Below are positions 8,404 to 16,937 of a DNA stretch of 33,615 nt, piece by piece. The notes beneath the pieces were generated by a model. It was not told where the DNA came from. It was given only the letters and a program-made list of their open reading frames with translations, and did no database searches. Source of the stretch: Janthinobacterium violaceinigrum. Lineage in GTDB: Bacteria; Pseudomonadota; Gammaproteobacteria; Burkholderiales; Burkholderiaceae_D. Every line of letters begins with the position of its first letter. The stretch's first letter is position 1. The stretch spans positions 1-33,615 of the forward strand of contig NZ_WFLI01000054.1 of NCBI RefSeq assembly GCF_009208555.1. The letters are read 5' to 3'. The position numbers and the translations under genes were made by a program.

Positions 8404-9210
8404 TTGCCCACAAATTTGAACACATTGCCCAAGTCGCGCCTGCAGCGCGCCAAATACGCCTTGCCCAGCATGGTGACTTTGCTTTCGATAGCCTGCGGTT
8501 TTGCCAGCATCGTCATTTCCGTCGATAACGCCGCCGTGGGCGACGCGGATGCCTACCGGCTGGCGGCGGCGCTGCTGGTGCTGGCCGGGGTGTTCGACGC
8601 GCTCGACGGCTATGTGGCGCGCCTGACGAACACCAGCTCGCAGTTCGGCGTGCAGCTCGATTCCATCGCCGATGTGATGAATTTCGGCTGCGCCCCGGCC
8701 GTGCTGCTGTATTGCTACGGCTTCGTGCAGATGGGCGTGCACGATCCGCTGCTGCTGCGCTTTGGCGGCATGGCCAGCTTCTTCTTCGTGGCCTGCGGCG
8801 CCATGCGCCTGGCGCGCTTCAATGTGAACGTGGGACGCACCGATCCCCTGTATTTTGTCGGCATGCCGATCACGGCCGGGGCCGCCTGTGTGGCGGCCGT
8901 GGTGGTGGCCTGGCCGGCGCCCATCGATTCCATGCTGCACAGCTATCTGCTGATGCTGCTGCTGGTGGGCGTGGGCAGCCTGATGGTGTCGACCTTGCGT
9001 TTCCCCAGCTCCAAGCAAAAGAAAAGCCTGGCCGCGCTGCTGGTGCTGATCGTGGCCATCGCCTTGCTGGTGTGGCTGAAGACCAGCTTTTTCGCGCTGT
9101 TCTTCGCCGTGTATATCGGCGCCACCCTGCTGCTCAACCTGGCGTGGTACCTGGGCTGGCGCGGCATTGCGTTGCCGCAGGTATTTAATGATCCGGATGA
9201 GATTGACTAA
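8404..9210 (+). CDS. pssA: CDP-diacylglycerol-serine O-phosphatidyltransferase (PssA, membrane type)
   Basis: This enzyme transfers phosphatidate from CDP-diacylglycerol to serine, giving phosphatidylserine, the precursor of phosphatidylethanolamine. The CDP-alcohol phosphotransferase motif D-x2-DG-x2-AR-x8-G-x3-D-x3-D is complete: D65, D68-G69, A72-R73, G82, D86, D90. About six to eight hydrophobic helices follow, and the total of 268 residues fits the family. An in-frame TGA directly precedes codon 8404, so the start must be one of the TTG codons at 8404, 8416 or 8425, or an ATG well inside the first helix. No clear ribosome binding site is seen, so the exact start is uncertain while the product is secure. 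It converges on the aldo/keto reductase gene with only 3 nt between them. Confidence 0.9.
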   Translation: MPTNLNTLPKSRLQRAKYALPSMVTLLSIACGFASIVISVDNAAVGDADAYRLAAALLVLAGVFDALDGYVARLTNTSSQFGVQLDSIADVMNFGCAPAVLLYCYGFVQMGVHDPLLLRFGGMASFFFVACGAMRLARFNVNVGRTDPLYFVGMPITAGAACVAAVVVAWPAPIDSMLHSYLLMLLLVGVGSLMVSTLRFPSSKQKKSLAALLVLIVAIALLVWLKTSFFALFFAVYIGATLLLNLAWYLGWRGIALPQVFNDPDEID

Positions 9211-9213
9211 ATC

Positions 9214-10140
9214 TTAGGCAACCTCGTGCCCGCGCGCGGCGCGCAGGATGGCGAACCAGTCGCTGCGGCTGAGCGTGAATTGCGTGCCTTCCACGGCCAC
9301 GCCCACGGCCTCGATGCGGCCCGAGCCCGTCAGCGGCAAAGGGCGGCATGGCAGTTGCATGATCCAGGCAAACACCACGCTGGCAAACGGGCGCTGCAGC
9401 TGGTCGGCGATTTGCTTGATGACATTGCGCAAGTTTTCCACATTCGCATCGCCACCCTGGAACAGCCTGCCGCCGGCCAGCGGCGACCAGATCATCGGCG
9501 CCACTGCCACATCCTGCAAGCCGTCGAAGGTTTCGTCGAACAGGGGCGCCACGTGCAGCGGTGAAAATTCCACCTGGTTCGTCACGAGGGGGAAACGCCG
9601 GTGCAGGCACTCGAACTGGTGGCGGCTGAAGTTCGACACGCCAAAGTGCAGCACCTTGCCATCCTGCTTCAATTGGCTGAAGGCGCCGGCGATCTCGTCG
9701 AAATCCATCAGCGGATCGGGGCGGTGGATCAGCAGCAAGTCCAGGCGGTCCGTGTGCAGCTGGCGCAAGGTGTGTTCCACGGAACTGGTGATGTGCGCCG
9801 CGCTCGTGTCGTAATGCTGGATGGCATGGCCAGGACGGTGCGGCGAGAGCAGCTTGATGCCGCACTTGCTGACCAGTTCCATCTTGTCGCGCAAGCCCGG
9901 CTGCAAGGCCAGCGCTTCGCCAAACAGGCCTTCTGCGCTGTAATCGCCATAGATGTCGGCATGGTCGAAACTCGAGACGCCCAGCGCCAGGCATTGCTCG
10001 ATGAAGGCCAGGCGCTGCTGCGCCGACATATTCCACTCGCCGATGCGCCACATGCCGGCGACGATGCGCGACAGTTCGGGACCGTTGCTGCTTAAACGGC
10101 TGCGCGGCGCTTGCAGGCTGGCGGGAAATACATGGCTCAT
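9214..10140 (-). CDS. Aldo/keto reductase (YdhF-like)
   Basis: This 308-residue NADPH-dependent oxidoreductase has a TIM-barrel fold. The catalytic tetrad of the superfamily is visible as D59, Y64, K92 and H139, in the contexts FDHADIYGDY, LVSKCG and LLIHRPDP. The sequence ELVSKCGIKL and the DYSAEGLFGEAL helix are like E. coli YdhF. The cofactor-binding segment near the C-terminus (LPLTGSGRIEAV) is present. The start is the ATG at 10138-10140; the frame stays open further upstream but runs into the TetR gene and is not protein-like. It lies 55 nt downstream of the TetR regulator on the same strand and may be co-transcribed with it. The physiological substrate cannot be told from sequence. Confidence 0.9.
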   Translation of the reverse strand: MSHVFPASLQAPRSRLSSNGPELSRIVAGMWRIGEWNMSAQQRLAFIEQCLALGVSSFDHADIYGDYSAEGLFGEALALQPGLRDKMELVSKCGIKLLSPHRPGHAIQHYDTSAAHITSSVEHTLRQLHTDRLDLLLIHRPDPLMDFDEIAGAFSQLKQDGKVLHFGVSNFSRHQFECLHRRFPLVTNQVEFSPLHVAPLFDETFDGLQDVAVAPMIWSPLAGGRLFQGGDANVENLRNVIKQIADQLQRPFASVVFAWIMQLPCRPLPLTGSGRIEAVGVAVEGTQFTLSRSDWFAILRAARGHEVA

Positions 10141-10195
10141 GGGCTGGCTTTCTGGTGGTGTGTGGAAGAACTCGCCACGATTATAGCCAGCTAAT

Positions 10196-10759
10196 CTACA
10201 GCATGCTGCGGATAAAGCGGCAGCAACGCTCCTGCAAGGCAAGGTCCAGCTGGCCGCCCAGTTGCATCTGGTACACCAGTGCCGATTGCAGCATGAAGGC
10301 AAACAAACGCAGGTCGAGGTCGGCACGCACGCCGATGTTGACCAGGCGCTGTACCACCAGGGTGATCCACGGGGCGACGATCTGCTCGCGAAAGCGCAGC
10401 TGCGCGGCCGCATCGTTGTGGATCAGCACCAACAGATCGCAGGTGAAACGGCCGTCCGCGTTCAGGTTGTCGAAGATGCGCGCGCAGATCGCCTCGATCT
10501 CCTGGCCGTCCGGCATGTCGAGCGCGCGCTGCAGCTTTTCCGCCGTGCGCTTGACGAGCGCGTCGAGCAGCATGTCTTCGCGCCGCGGCCAGCGCCGGTA
10601 AATCGTCTGGCGCCCCACGCCGGCAGCGTCGGCCACCATCTGTATCGTCACCGCGTCCAGCCCATGCTCGCGCACCAGCATGACGATCGCCTCGAGCACC
10701 GCATCTTCCACGCCAGCCTTGCGCGGGCGGCCGCGCGGCGCTGCCTCATTTTTGATCAT
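10196..10759 (-). CDS. TetR/AcrR-family transcriptional regulator
   Basis: This 187-residue repressor-type protein has an N-terminal helix-turn-helix (about 32-58: VTIQMVADAAGVGRQTIYRRW) and a helical ligand-binding and dimerisation domain with a conserved cysteine in the middle. A GRPRKAG stretch before the HTH is common in this group. The start is ATG 10757-10759 with an AGG 6 nt upstream. It is divergent from the three-gene dehydrogenase operon and upstream of the aldo/keto reductase gene, so it probably controls one or both. A near-palindrome at 10796-10811 is a candidate operator. The ligand is unknown. Confidence 0.92.
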   Translation of the reverse strand: MIKNEAAPRGRPRKAGVEDAVLEAIVMLVREHGLDAVTIQMVADAAGVGRQTIYRRWPRREDMLLDALVKRTAEKLQRALDMPDGQEIEAICARIFDNLNADGRFTCDLLVLIHNDAAAQLRFREQIVAPWITLVVQRLVNIGVRADLDLRLFAFMLQSALVYQMQLGGQLDLALQERCCRFIRSML

Positions 10760-10795
10760 GTAATACCTGTCTCTGAATGTTTCTTTTAATTATGG

Positions 10796-10811
10796 TACGA
10801 TGCGCACCGTA
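10796..10811. promoter_or_regulatory. Candidate TetR operator in the divergent intergenic region
   Basis: TACGATGC-GCACCGTA is a 16-bp inverted repeat with one mismatched pair. It lies 36 bp upstream of the TetR-family start codon and 176 bp upstream of the divergent dehydrogenase operon. Its size and position fit an autoregulatory TetR operator. The rest of the 229-bp intergenic region shows no convincing promoter hexamers to me. Confidence 0.45.
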
Positions 10812-10987
10812 AATGCAAAGCGACTGCTTGTCAATCATGTTGGTCAATTAACCGACAGGTTGTTGCCCGCGCCCCGATACCGCAGTCATCTCTAGTGAAA
10901 CCTGCAATCTCAGCGGCGCGTGCCCGCATTTTCTGTCTGACACCCACATCCATCACTGTGGCGGCTTGTGCCGCCTGAGGAAAACCT

Positions 10988-11680
10988 ATGAAAATCATCG
11001 GGATTTCGCCCCATCGGCGTAACTTCTTGCGCAAGGCCGTCGGTGCCGCGCCGGCCGTGGCTTTGCTGGCCGGCGCCGGCGGCGGCCTGGCCATGGCCGT
11101 CTCCAAGGACCAGCCTGCCTATAAACCCCGCTTCTTCGACGCCACCGAATGGGCCACCCTGACGGCTCTGGTCGACCGCTTGATTCCGGCCGATGGCGAA
11201 GGGCCGGGCGCGCTGGAATCGGGCGCGCATGAATTCATCGACGCGCAGATGAATACGCCTTACGCGTATGGCGCGCTGTGGTACATGCAGGGGCCGTTCG
11301 TGCCCTCAATCGAACAGTTCGGCTACCAGTTCCACATGGCGCCGCGCGAGCTGTACAAGAGCGCCCTGGCCGGCGTGAACGCAGCCGTCAATAAACAGTC
11401 GGGCAAGCCTTTCGTGCAGTTGAATGCGGCCGAGCGCGACGCCGTCATCACGCAATTGCAAAAGGGCACCCTGGACATCGGCGAAGTGCCGGCCAAGGTC
11501 TTCTTCAACCAGCTGCTGCAAAACACGCGCGAAGGCTATTTTTGCGATCCCGTGCATGGCGGCAACAAGGACATGCTGGCCTGGAAGATGGTGGGTTTCC
11601 CTGGCGCCCGCGCCGACTATATGGATTGGGTGGAGCAGTACGGCAAGAAATACCCGCTGCCCCCTGTTTCTATCGCATAA
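10988..11680 (+). CDS. Gluconate 2-dehydrogenase subunit 3 family protein (Tat-exported small subunit)
   Basis: This is the small subunit of a periplasmic-facing, three-component membrane dehydrogenase; it carries the Tat signal and co-exports the flavoprotein. The 230-residue protein begins with a twin-arginine signal (HRRNFLRKA, R10-R11, then a hydrophobic stretch to about residue 38). The family core runs from FFDATEWATLTALVDRLIPAD to the C-terminus and includes FCDPVHGGNKDMLAWKMVGFPGA. A GAGGAAAACCT element precedes the ATG. It is first in the operon with the GMC flavoprotein and the triheme cytochrome. The substrate of this complex could be gluconate, fructose, sorbitol or another polyol or sugar; sequence alone does not decide. 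Confidence 0.92.
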   Translation: MKIIGISPHRRNFLRKAVGAAPAVALLAGAGGGLAMAVSKDQPAYKPRFFDATEWATLTALVDRLIPADGEGPGALESGAHEFIDAQMNTPYAYGALWYMQGPFVPSIEQFGYQFHMAPRELYKSALAGVNAAVNKQSGKPFVQLNAAERDAVITQLQKGTLDIGEVPAKVFFNQLLQNTREGYFCDPVHGGNKDMLAWKMVGFPGARADYMDWVEQYGKKYPLPPVSIA

Positions 11681-11718
11681 GACTTTTTGTACCAGATCAA
11701 AGAAAAAGAAAAACCATC

Positions 11719-13506
11719 ATGAGTGATATCACACCAGATTTGAAAATGAAGCCTGTCGATGCCGTGATTGTGGGCTTCGGCTGGACCGGCGCCATCATGG
11801 CCAAGGAATTGACGGAAGCGGGCCTGAACGTGGTCGCGCTGGAACGGGGCGAGTACCGCGACACCTATCCCGACGGCGCCTATCCGAAGACCCTCGACGA
11901 GCTGACCTACATCCAGCGCAGCAAGCTGTTCCAGGATATGTCGAAGAGCACGTTTACCTTCCGCCACAGCATCACGGGCGTGGCCGTGCCCTACCGCCAG
12001 ATCGGCGCGTTCAAACCGGGCACGGGCGTAGGCGGCGCGGGCTTGCACTGGTCGGGCATGCACTGGCGCGTCCTGCCGGAAGAGCTGCAGATCCGCAGCC
12101 ACTACGAACGCCGTTACGGCAAGAAATTCATCCCCGAAGGCATGACGATCCAGGACTTTGGCGTGACCTACGCCGAGCTGGAGCCGCACTTCGATTTCGT
12201 CGAGAAAGTCTTCGGTACCTCGGGCCAGGCGTACAAGGTCAACGGCATCGTCGTCGGCGACGGCAATGTGTTCGAGGGCGACCGCTCCGACAATTACGCG
12301 CTGGCGCCGCAAAAAGTGCCGTACACGGCCGAACTGTTCCGCCGCGCGGCCAAGGCCGTCGGCTACCACCCGTTTGTCAACGCGTCGTCGAACGCGTCCG
12401 GTCCGTACACGAATCCGTACGGCTGCCAGATGGGACCGTGCAACTTCTGCGGCTTCTGCTCCGGCTACGCCTGCTACAACTATTCCAAGGCCTCGCCCAA
12501 CGTCAACATCATGCCGGCCCTGCGCATGGTGGCGAACTTCGAGCTGCGCGCCAACTGCAACGTCGTGCGCATCAACCTCGACGGCAGCAAGAAGCGTGCA
12601 ACGGGCGTGACCTATATCAATGCGGACGGCAAGGCCGTCGAGCAGCCGGCCGACCTGGTCATCGCCAGTGCCTTTGCCTACAACAATGCGCACCTGTTCC
12701 TGCTGTCGGGCATCGGCAAGCCGTATGACCCCGTCAGCAATGAAGGCGTGGTGGGGCGCAACATCGCCTACCAGATGATGTCCACCATCCAGACCTTCTT
12801 CAAGGAAGACACGAACACCAACCCCTTCATCGGCGCCGGCGGCACCGGCGTCGCGCTCGATGACTGGAATGGCGACAATTTCGACCATGGCCCGCTGGGC
12901 TTTGTGGGCGGTTCGCCCGCCTGGTGCAACCCGGCCGGCTCGAAACCGATCTCGGGCATTGCCACGCCGGACGGCACGCCCGCCTGGGGTTCGGCCTGGA
13001 AAAAGGCCGTCAAGAAGAGCTACCTGAACACGGTGTCCTTCGATTGCCACGGCGCCAACATGACCTACCGCGACTGCTATGTCGACCTCGATCCCACCTA
13101 CACGGACAAGTATGGCCAGCAATTGCTGCGCTTTACCTTCGACTGGAAGGAAAACGACATCAAGATGAGCCGTTTCGTCACGGACAAGATGATGAAGGTG
13201 GCCGAAGCCATGAATCCGGAATCGATCAAGGTGTCCGTCAAGAACGTGGGCGACCACCTGGACTTGCGCAACTACCAGACCACGCACTGGGCGGGCGGCA
13301 CGGCCATGGGCGCGGACCGCAAGACCAGCGTCGTCAACCGTTACCTGCAGAGCTGGGACGTGCACAACGTGTTTGCCGTCGGCTCCAGCGTGTTCCCGGT
13401 CGGCATCGGCTACAACCCGACGGGCCTCGCTTGCGCGCTGACCTACTGGTCGGCCAAGGCCATCCGCGAGCAATACCTGAAAGATCCCCGTCCCCTGGTC
13501 GCCTGA
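11719..13506 (+). CDS. GMC-family FAD dehydrogenase, large subunit of a gluconate/fructose dehydrogenase-type complex
   Basis: The 595-residue flavoprotein oxidises an alcohol or sugar substrate and hands electrons to the cytochrome c subunit. The FAD-binding GFGWTG (19-24) and LERGE (41-45) are at the N-terminus. The GMC C-terminal domain has H523 in HWAGGTAMG and N566 in GIGYNPTG, the expected active-site pair positions. A cluster of cysteines at 236, 241, 244, 247 and 252 is like the region that binds an iron-sulfur cluster in fructose dehydrogenase-type enzymes. There is no signal peptide of its own, consistent with Tat co-export by the small subunit. The start is the ATG at 11719; the open frame extends upstream into the previous gene but without homology. 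It sits 38 nt after the small-subunit gene. Confidence 0.94.
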   Translation: MSDITPDLKMKPVDAVIVGFGWTGAIMAKELTEAGLNVVALERGEYRDTYPDGAYPKTLDELTYIQRSKLFQDMSKSTFTFRHSITGVAVPYRQIGAFKPGTGVGGAGLHWSGMHWRVLPEELQIRSHYERRYGKKFIPEGMTIQDFGVTYAELEPHFDFVEKVFGTSGQAYKVNGIVVGDGNVFEGDRSDNYALAPQKVPYTAELFRRAAKAVGYHPFVNASSNASGPYTNPYGCQMGPCNFCGFCSGYACYNYSKASPNVNIMPALRMVANFELRANCNVVRINLDGSKKRATGVTYINADGKAVEQPADLVIASAFAYNNAHLFLLSGIGKPYDPVSNEGVVGRNIAYQMMSTIQTFFKEDTNTNPFIGAGGTGVALDDWNGDNFDHGPLGFVGGSPAWCNPAGSKPISGIATPDGTPAWGSAWKKAVKKSYLNTVSFDCHGANMTYRDCYVDLDPTYTDKYGQQLLRFTFDWKENDIKMSRFVTDKMMKVAEAMNPESIKVSVKNVGDHLDLRNYQTTHWAGGTAMGADRKTSVVNRYLQSWDVHNVFAVGSSVFPVGIGYNPTGLACALTYWSAKAIREQYLKDPRPLVA

Positions 13507-13520
13507 TAAAGAACAAGAAG

Positions 13521-14918
13521 ATGAACAACACATTCACCCATACCGTGGGCGCGCTGCTGCTGGCGCTTGCCTCGAGCGCCGCCTGGTCTGCCACCCCGGC
13601 CGCTGCCACCACCCCGAACGCCCAGCTGATACGCCAGGGCGAATATCTGGCCCGCGCGGGCGACTGCATCGCCTGCCATACGGCCGGCACGAAAGGCAAG
13701 CCATTTGCGGGCGGCCTGGGCATGGAAACGCCGATCGGCAAGGTGTATTCCACCAATATCACGCCCGATAAAAAGGCCGGTATCGGCGACTGGAGCTTTG
13801 CCGATTTCGACAAGCTGATGCGCACCGGCGTGACCAAGCACGGCTACACCGTCTATCCGGCCATGCCGTATCCGTCGTACTCGCGCTTGAGCGAAGCGGA
13901 CATGCAGGCGCTGTACGCTTATTTCATGCATGGCGTGAAGGCGGACCCGACGCCGAACAAGGCGGCCGACATTCCCTGGCCCCTGTCGATGCGTTTCCCC
14001 CTGACCATCTGGCGCTGGGCCTTCGCGCCCACGCCGCAGCCGTACAAGGTGCCGGCGACGGGCGATGCGCAATTGCTGCGCGGCGCCTACCTGGTGCAGG
14101 GCCTGGGCCACTGCGGCGCCTGCCATACGGCGCGCGGCGTGGGCATGCAGGAAAAATCGCTGACGGACGCGGGCAACACGACGTTCCTGGCGGGCGGCGG
14201 CGTGATCGACGGCTGGTCCGTGCCCTCGCTGCGCAATGAGCATGGCGGCGGTTTGGCGCGCTGGAGCGCGGCGGAGATCGCCGAATTCCTGAAGACGGGC
14301 CGCAACAGCCATACGGCCTCGTTCGGCGCCATGAACGATGTGGTGGCCCATTCCATGCAGCACATGACGGATGGCGACCTGGCGGCCATGGCGAAATACC
14401 TGAAATCGTTGCCGCCATCGAATCCGGCCACGCCCGCCTTCGTGGCCGATGACAAGCTGGGCAAGCAATTGTTCAGCGGCATCGTCAATTCCACGGGCGC
14501 CCAGCTGTACCTGGACCGCTGTGCCGGTTGCCACCGTTCCGACGGCAAGGGCTACGACAAGGCTTTCCCTGCGCTGGCCGGCAATGCCGTGCTGCAGACG
14601 AATGACCCGACGTCGGCCATCAACATCGTGCTGTCGGGCGGTGCCGTGCCCGCCACGCGCACGGCGCCGTCGGCGCTGACGATGGCGCCGTATGCGGACA
14701 TCTTCAACGATGAGCAGACTGCGCAGGTGGTGACCTTCATCCAGACCAGCTGGGGCAACCGCGGCACGCCGGTGACGGCGGCGCAGGTGGCCAAGGTGCG
14801 CAAGCTGTCCGTGCCGGTGGAAGCATCGCAGACGGAAGCGACGTTTGCGGCAGGCCGCCCGGGCACCTTCCCGCCCGTGGCGCGCAAGCCGCACCTGAAG
14901 GATGCGCCGCTGAAGTAA
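13521..14918 (+). CDS. Triheme cytochrome c subunit of the membrane dehydrogenase
   Basis: The 465-residue protein starts with a signal peptide (about 1-24) and has three c-type heme sites: CIACH 49-53, CGACH 198-202 and CAGCH 334-338. Each is followed by the usual cytochrome c fold with distal methionines such as those in YPAMPYPSYSRL. This matches the cytochrome subunit of gluconate, sorbitol, alcohol and fructose dehydrogenases, which passes electrons to ubiquinone in the inner membrane. The start is ATG 13521, 14 nt after the flavoprotein stop; the larger open frame upstream overlaps that gene and is not used. The operon ends at the hairpin at 14940-14969. Confidence 0.94.
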   Translation: MNNTFTHTVGALLLALASSAAWSATPAAATTPNAQLIRQGEYLARAGDCIACHTAGTKGKPFAGGLGMETPIGKVYSTNITPDKKAGIGDWSFADFDKLMRTGVTKHGYTVYPAMPYPSYSRLSEADMQALYAYFMHGVKADPTPNKAADIPWPLSMRFPLTIWRWAFAPTPQPYKVPATGDAQLLRGAYLVQGLGHCGACHTARGVGMQEKSLTDAGNTTFLAGGGVIDGWSVPSLRNEHGGGLARWSAAEIAEFLKTGRNSHTASFGAMNDVVAHSMQHMTDGDLAAMAKYLKSLPPSNPATPAFVADDKLGKQLFSGIVNSTGAQLYLDRCAGCHRSDGKGYDKAFPALAGNAVLQTNDPTSAINIVLSGGAVPATRTAPSALTMAPYADIFNDEQTAQVVTFIQTSWGNRGTPVTAAQVAKVRKLSVPVEASQTEATFAAGRPGTFPPVARKPHLKDAPLK

Positions 14919-14939
14919 AGTGACGTAGCGCAAGACGAA

Positions 14940-14969
14940 AAAAATGCCCGCAGCGATGCGGGCATTTTT
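14940..14969. terminator. Bidirectional intrinsic terminator between cytochrome c and dac genes
   Basis: A perfect 13-bp stem (AAAAATGCCCGCA / TGCGGGCATTTTT) closes a GCGA tetraloop. The A-run on one side and T-run on the other make it work for both convergent transcripts: the dehydrogenase operon on + and the D-Ala-D-Ala carboxypeptidase gene on -. Confidence 0.92.
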
Positions 14970-14987
14970 GATGGGAGTGCTGACTGC

Positions 14988-16133
14988 TTATTTCATCCAC
15001 AGACGCATCGAATCCCAGGCGCGGCCAAAGATGGTTGCCTGGTTGATGGTTTCCAGGGCCACGACGGGCAGTTCCAGCAATACCTTGTCGTCGACCATCA
15101 TTTTCAGTTTGCCGACAGGAGCGTTTTCAGCCAGCGGCGCGACCAGCGGGTCCTTGCGTTCCAGCACAGGTTTCATCTTGGCAGCCGTGCCTTTTGGTAC
15201 GGTAACGAGCACATCGCGCGCGAAACCGATTTTCACGGTGCCTTTCGAGCCTTTCCACACTTCCGGCGTGGCCACGGCCTGGCCTTTCGAGTACAGCTTG
15301 ACCGTATCGAAGTTCTGGAAGCCCCAGTTCAGCAGCTTCTGGCTTTCCTGCGTGCGGGCCTGGTCGGACGTGGTGCCCAGCACCACGGAGATCAGGCGGC
15401 GCTCGCCCGTGCCGCCGGGACGGCGTGCCGAGGCGATCATGCAATAGCCGGCCGCTTCCGTGTGGCCCGTCTTCATGCCATCGACGGTTGGGTCCAGCCA
15501 CAGCAGGCGGTTGCGGTTAGGCTGGGTGATCTTGTTGTAAGTGAAACTCTTGATGGAATCGATTTTGTAGAATTCCGGATAGTCGGCGATCACGCGCTGG
15601 GCCAGCACGGACAGGTCTTGCGCGGTGGAATAGTTATCGGGGCTAGGCAAGCCATGCGGATTGGCAAAACGCGTGTTTTTCAGACCCATGCGCTGCGCTT
15701 CGCGGTTCATCAGCACGACGAAAGTGCCTTCATCGCCAGCAACGGCTTCGGCCAGCGCCACAGCGGCATCGTTACCCGATTGAATCATCAGGCCATGCAG
15801 CAAGTCGTCGATCGACACGGGCGTGGCCGGATCGATGAACATCTTCGAGCTGCTCGAATCGACTTTCCAGGCGCGCACGGACACGTTCACCTTTTGGTCC
15901 AGCGCCAGTTTCTTTTCGCGGATGGCGGCAAACGTCAGGTAAGCCGTCATGATCTTGGTCAACGATGCCGGTTCGATGCGTGCGTCCGGATCTTGCGAAG
16001 CAATGATCTGGCCACTGGTGGCGTCGAGCAGCAGCCAGGACTTGGCGGCGATGGTCGGGGCTGGAACGCTCTGGGCGAAGGCGGCGGATAGGAAAAGTAC
16101 ACTGGAGGCCAGTGCCGCTAAAAGTTTTTTCAT
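14988..16133 (-). CDS. dacC: D-alanyl-D-alanine carboxypeptidase, PBP5/6 family
   Basis: This penicillin-binding enzyme removes the terminal D-Ala from peptidoglycan pentapeptides at the periplasmic face of the inner membrane. The 381-residue protein has a signal peptide ending near AFA-QS (about 20). The three active-site motifs are complete: SLTK 57-60 with catalytic S57, SGN 119-121, and KTG 221-223. A PBP5 C-terminal beta domain (about 265-355) and an amphipathic C-terminal helix (FGRAWDSMRLWMK) that would anchor it to the membrane follow. The symbol dacC is used for the family; dacA would be equally fair. The neighbours are unrelated, and it is transcribed alone from a promoter in the 116-bp gap upstream. 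Confidence 0.94.
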   Translation of the reverse strand: MKKLLAALASSVLFLSAAFAQSVPAPTIAAKSWLLLDATSGQIIASQDPDARIEPASLTKIMTAYLTFAAIREKKLALDQKVNVSVRAWKVDSSSSKMFIDPATPVSIDDLLHGLMIQSGNDAAVALAEAVAGDEGTFVVLMNREAQRMGLKNTRFANPHGLPSPDNYSTAQDLSVLAQRVIADYPEFYKIDSIKSFTYNKITQPNRNRLLWLDPTVDGMKTGHTEAAGYCMIASARRPGGTGERRLISVVLGTTSDQARTQESQKLLNWGFQNFDTVKLYSKGQAVATPEVWKGSKGTVKIGFARDVLVTVPKGTAAKMKPVLERKDPLVAPLAENAPVGKLKMMVDDKVLLELPVVALETINQATIFGRAWDSMRLWMK

Positions 16134-16214
16134 GGAGGCTGGTCTGCGAGAAAAAGATGAAGGCTGAGGGCCATGTTGTTGCTACTTACATGGCCGCGTG
16201 GAAAAAACGGATCA

Positions 16215-16220
16215 ATTATA
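16215..16220 (-). promoter_or_regulatory. Candidate -10 element for the dac gene
   Basis: TATAAT on the minus strand lies 82 nt upstream of the carboxypeptidase start. No good -35 hexamer is found at 16-18 nt spacing, so this is only a candidate. Confidence 0.3.
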
Positions 16221-16248
16221 GCCGTGGAAGCGCTAGTAAGCCCACACT

Positions 16249-16911
16249 TCAATGATCATCGGCTGCGATTGCGGGTTTGTCACCATGCCACAGCGCAATC
16301 ACGAGGTTCTTGATGTGATTGAGCTTGCGGTGGAAAAAGTGGTCGGCGCCGGGGATCACGATCACGGGAATGTCTTGTGGACGGGCCCAGTCGAAGACGG
16401 CGGACAGGGGAATGGTGTCGTCCAGTTCGCCGTGGATCAGAATGGTGTCGGCCGGGATGTCGGCCATGGCCCACTTGCCGGCCGCGCTGCCGATCAGCGC
16501 CAGGCGCTCGACGGGCGTGCCGGCGGCGGCCAGGCGTTCCTGCAGTTTCGATTGCACGAAGGTGCCGAACGAGAAACCGGACAAGGCCACGGGCAAGCCC
16601 GGGTACAGGCCGCGCATGTGTTCATACAGCAACTGCATGTCGTCCGTCTCGCCCGCGCCATGGTCGTGCACGCCTTCCGAGGCGCCTATGCCGCGGAAGT
16701 TGATGCGCGCCACCACGTAACCGAGGGCAACAAACGCGCGCGCCAGGGTTTGCGTGACCTTGTTATCCATCGTGCCGCCGTACAGCGGATGCGGATGGGC
16801 AACGAGGGCGATGCCGCGCGGGGTATCTGCCGGGAAATCGAGCAAGCCTTCCATGCTGCCTGCATGGCCGGCGAGGGTAAATTTTTCCGAGTTTCTGTTC
16901 ATGATGCTCAT
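16249..16911 (-). CDS. Alpha/beta hydrolase (COG2945-like)
   Basis: This is a 220-residue cytoplasmic alpha/beta hydrolase without a signal peptide. The nucleophile elbow GFSFG places the catalytic serine at S114; D164 or D165 (HGELDDTIPL) and H191 (GADHFFH) complete the triad. The AHPHPLYGGTMDNKV segment and RINFRGIGASEG loop are typical of the small COG2945-type hydrolases. The substrate is unknown; members are usually called esterases or dienelactone hydrolase-like. It starts 26 nt after the ferredoxin gene and probably shares its transcript. Confidence 0.9.
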   Translation of the reverse strand: MSIMNRNSEKFTLAGHAGSMEGLLDFPADTPRGIALVAHPHPLYGGTMDNKVTQTLARAFVALGYVVARINFRGIGASEGVHDHGAGETDDMQLLYEHMRGLYPGLPVALSGFSFGTFVQSKLQERLAAAGTPVERLALIGSAAGKWAMADIPADTILIHGELDDTIPLSAVFDWARPQDIPVIVIPGADHFFHRKLNHIKNLVIALWHGDKPAIAADDH

Positions 16912-16937
16912 ACTGGTGGCATTCTCTTAAATTGGCA

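Noticed and set aside
10828..10850. TTGTCAAT and GGTCAATTAACC near the dehydrogenase operon as its promoter
   Set aside because: TTGTCA could be a -35 hexamer, but no -10 match lies at 16-18 bp, so a promoter call is not supported.
11617..13533. Long open frame antisense to the GMC dehydrogenase (about 640 codons)
   Set aside because: Composition is biased to Val/Asp/His/Arg as expected from the reverse strand of a GC-rich gene, with no domain and no ribosome binding site.
13443..14933. Open frame antisense to the triheme cytochrome gene (about 495 codons)
   Set aside because: It opposes a gene with three CxxCH sites and runs through the bidirectional terminator; not protein-like.
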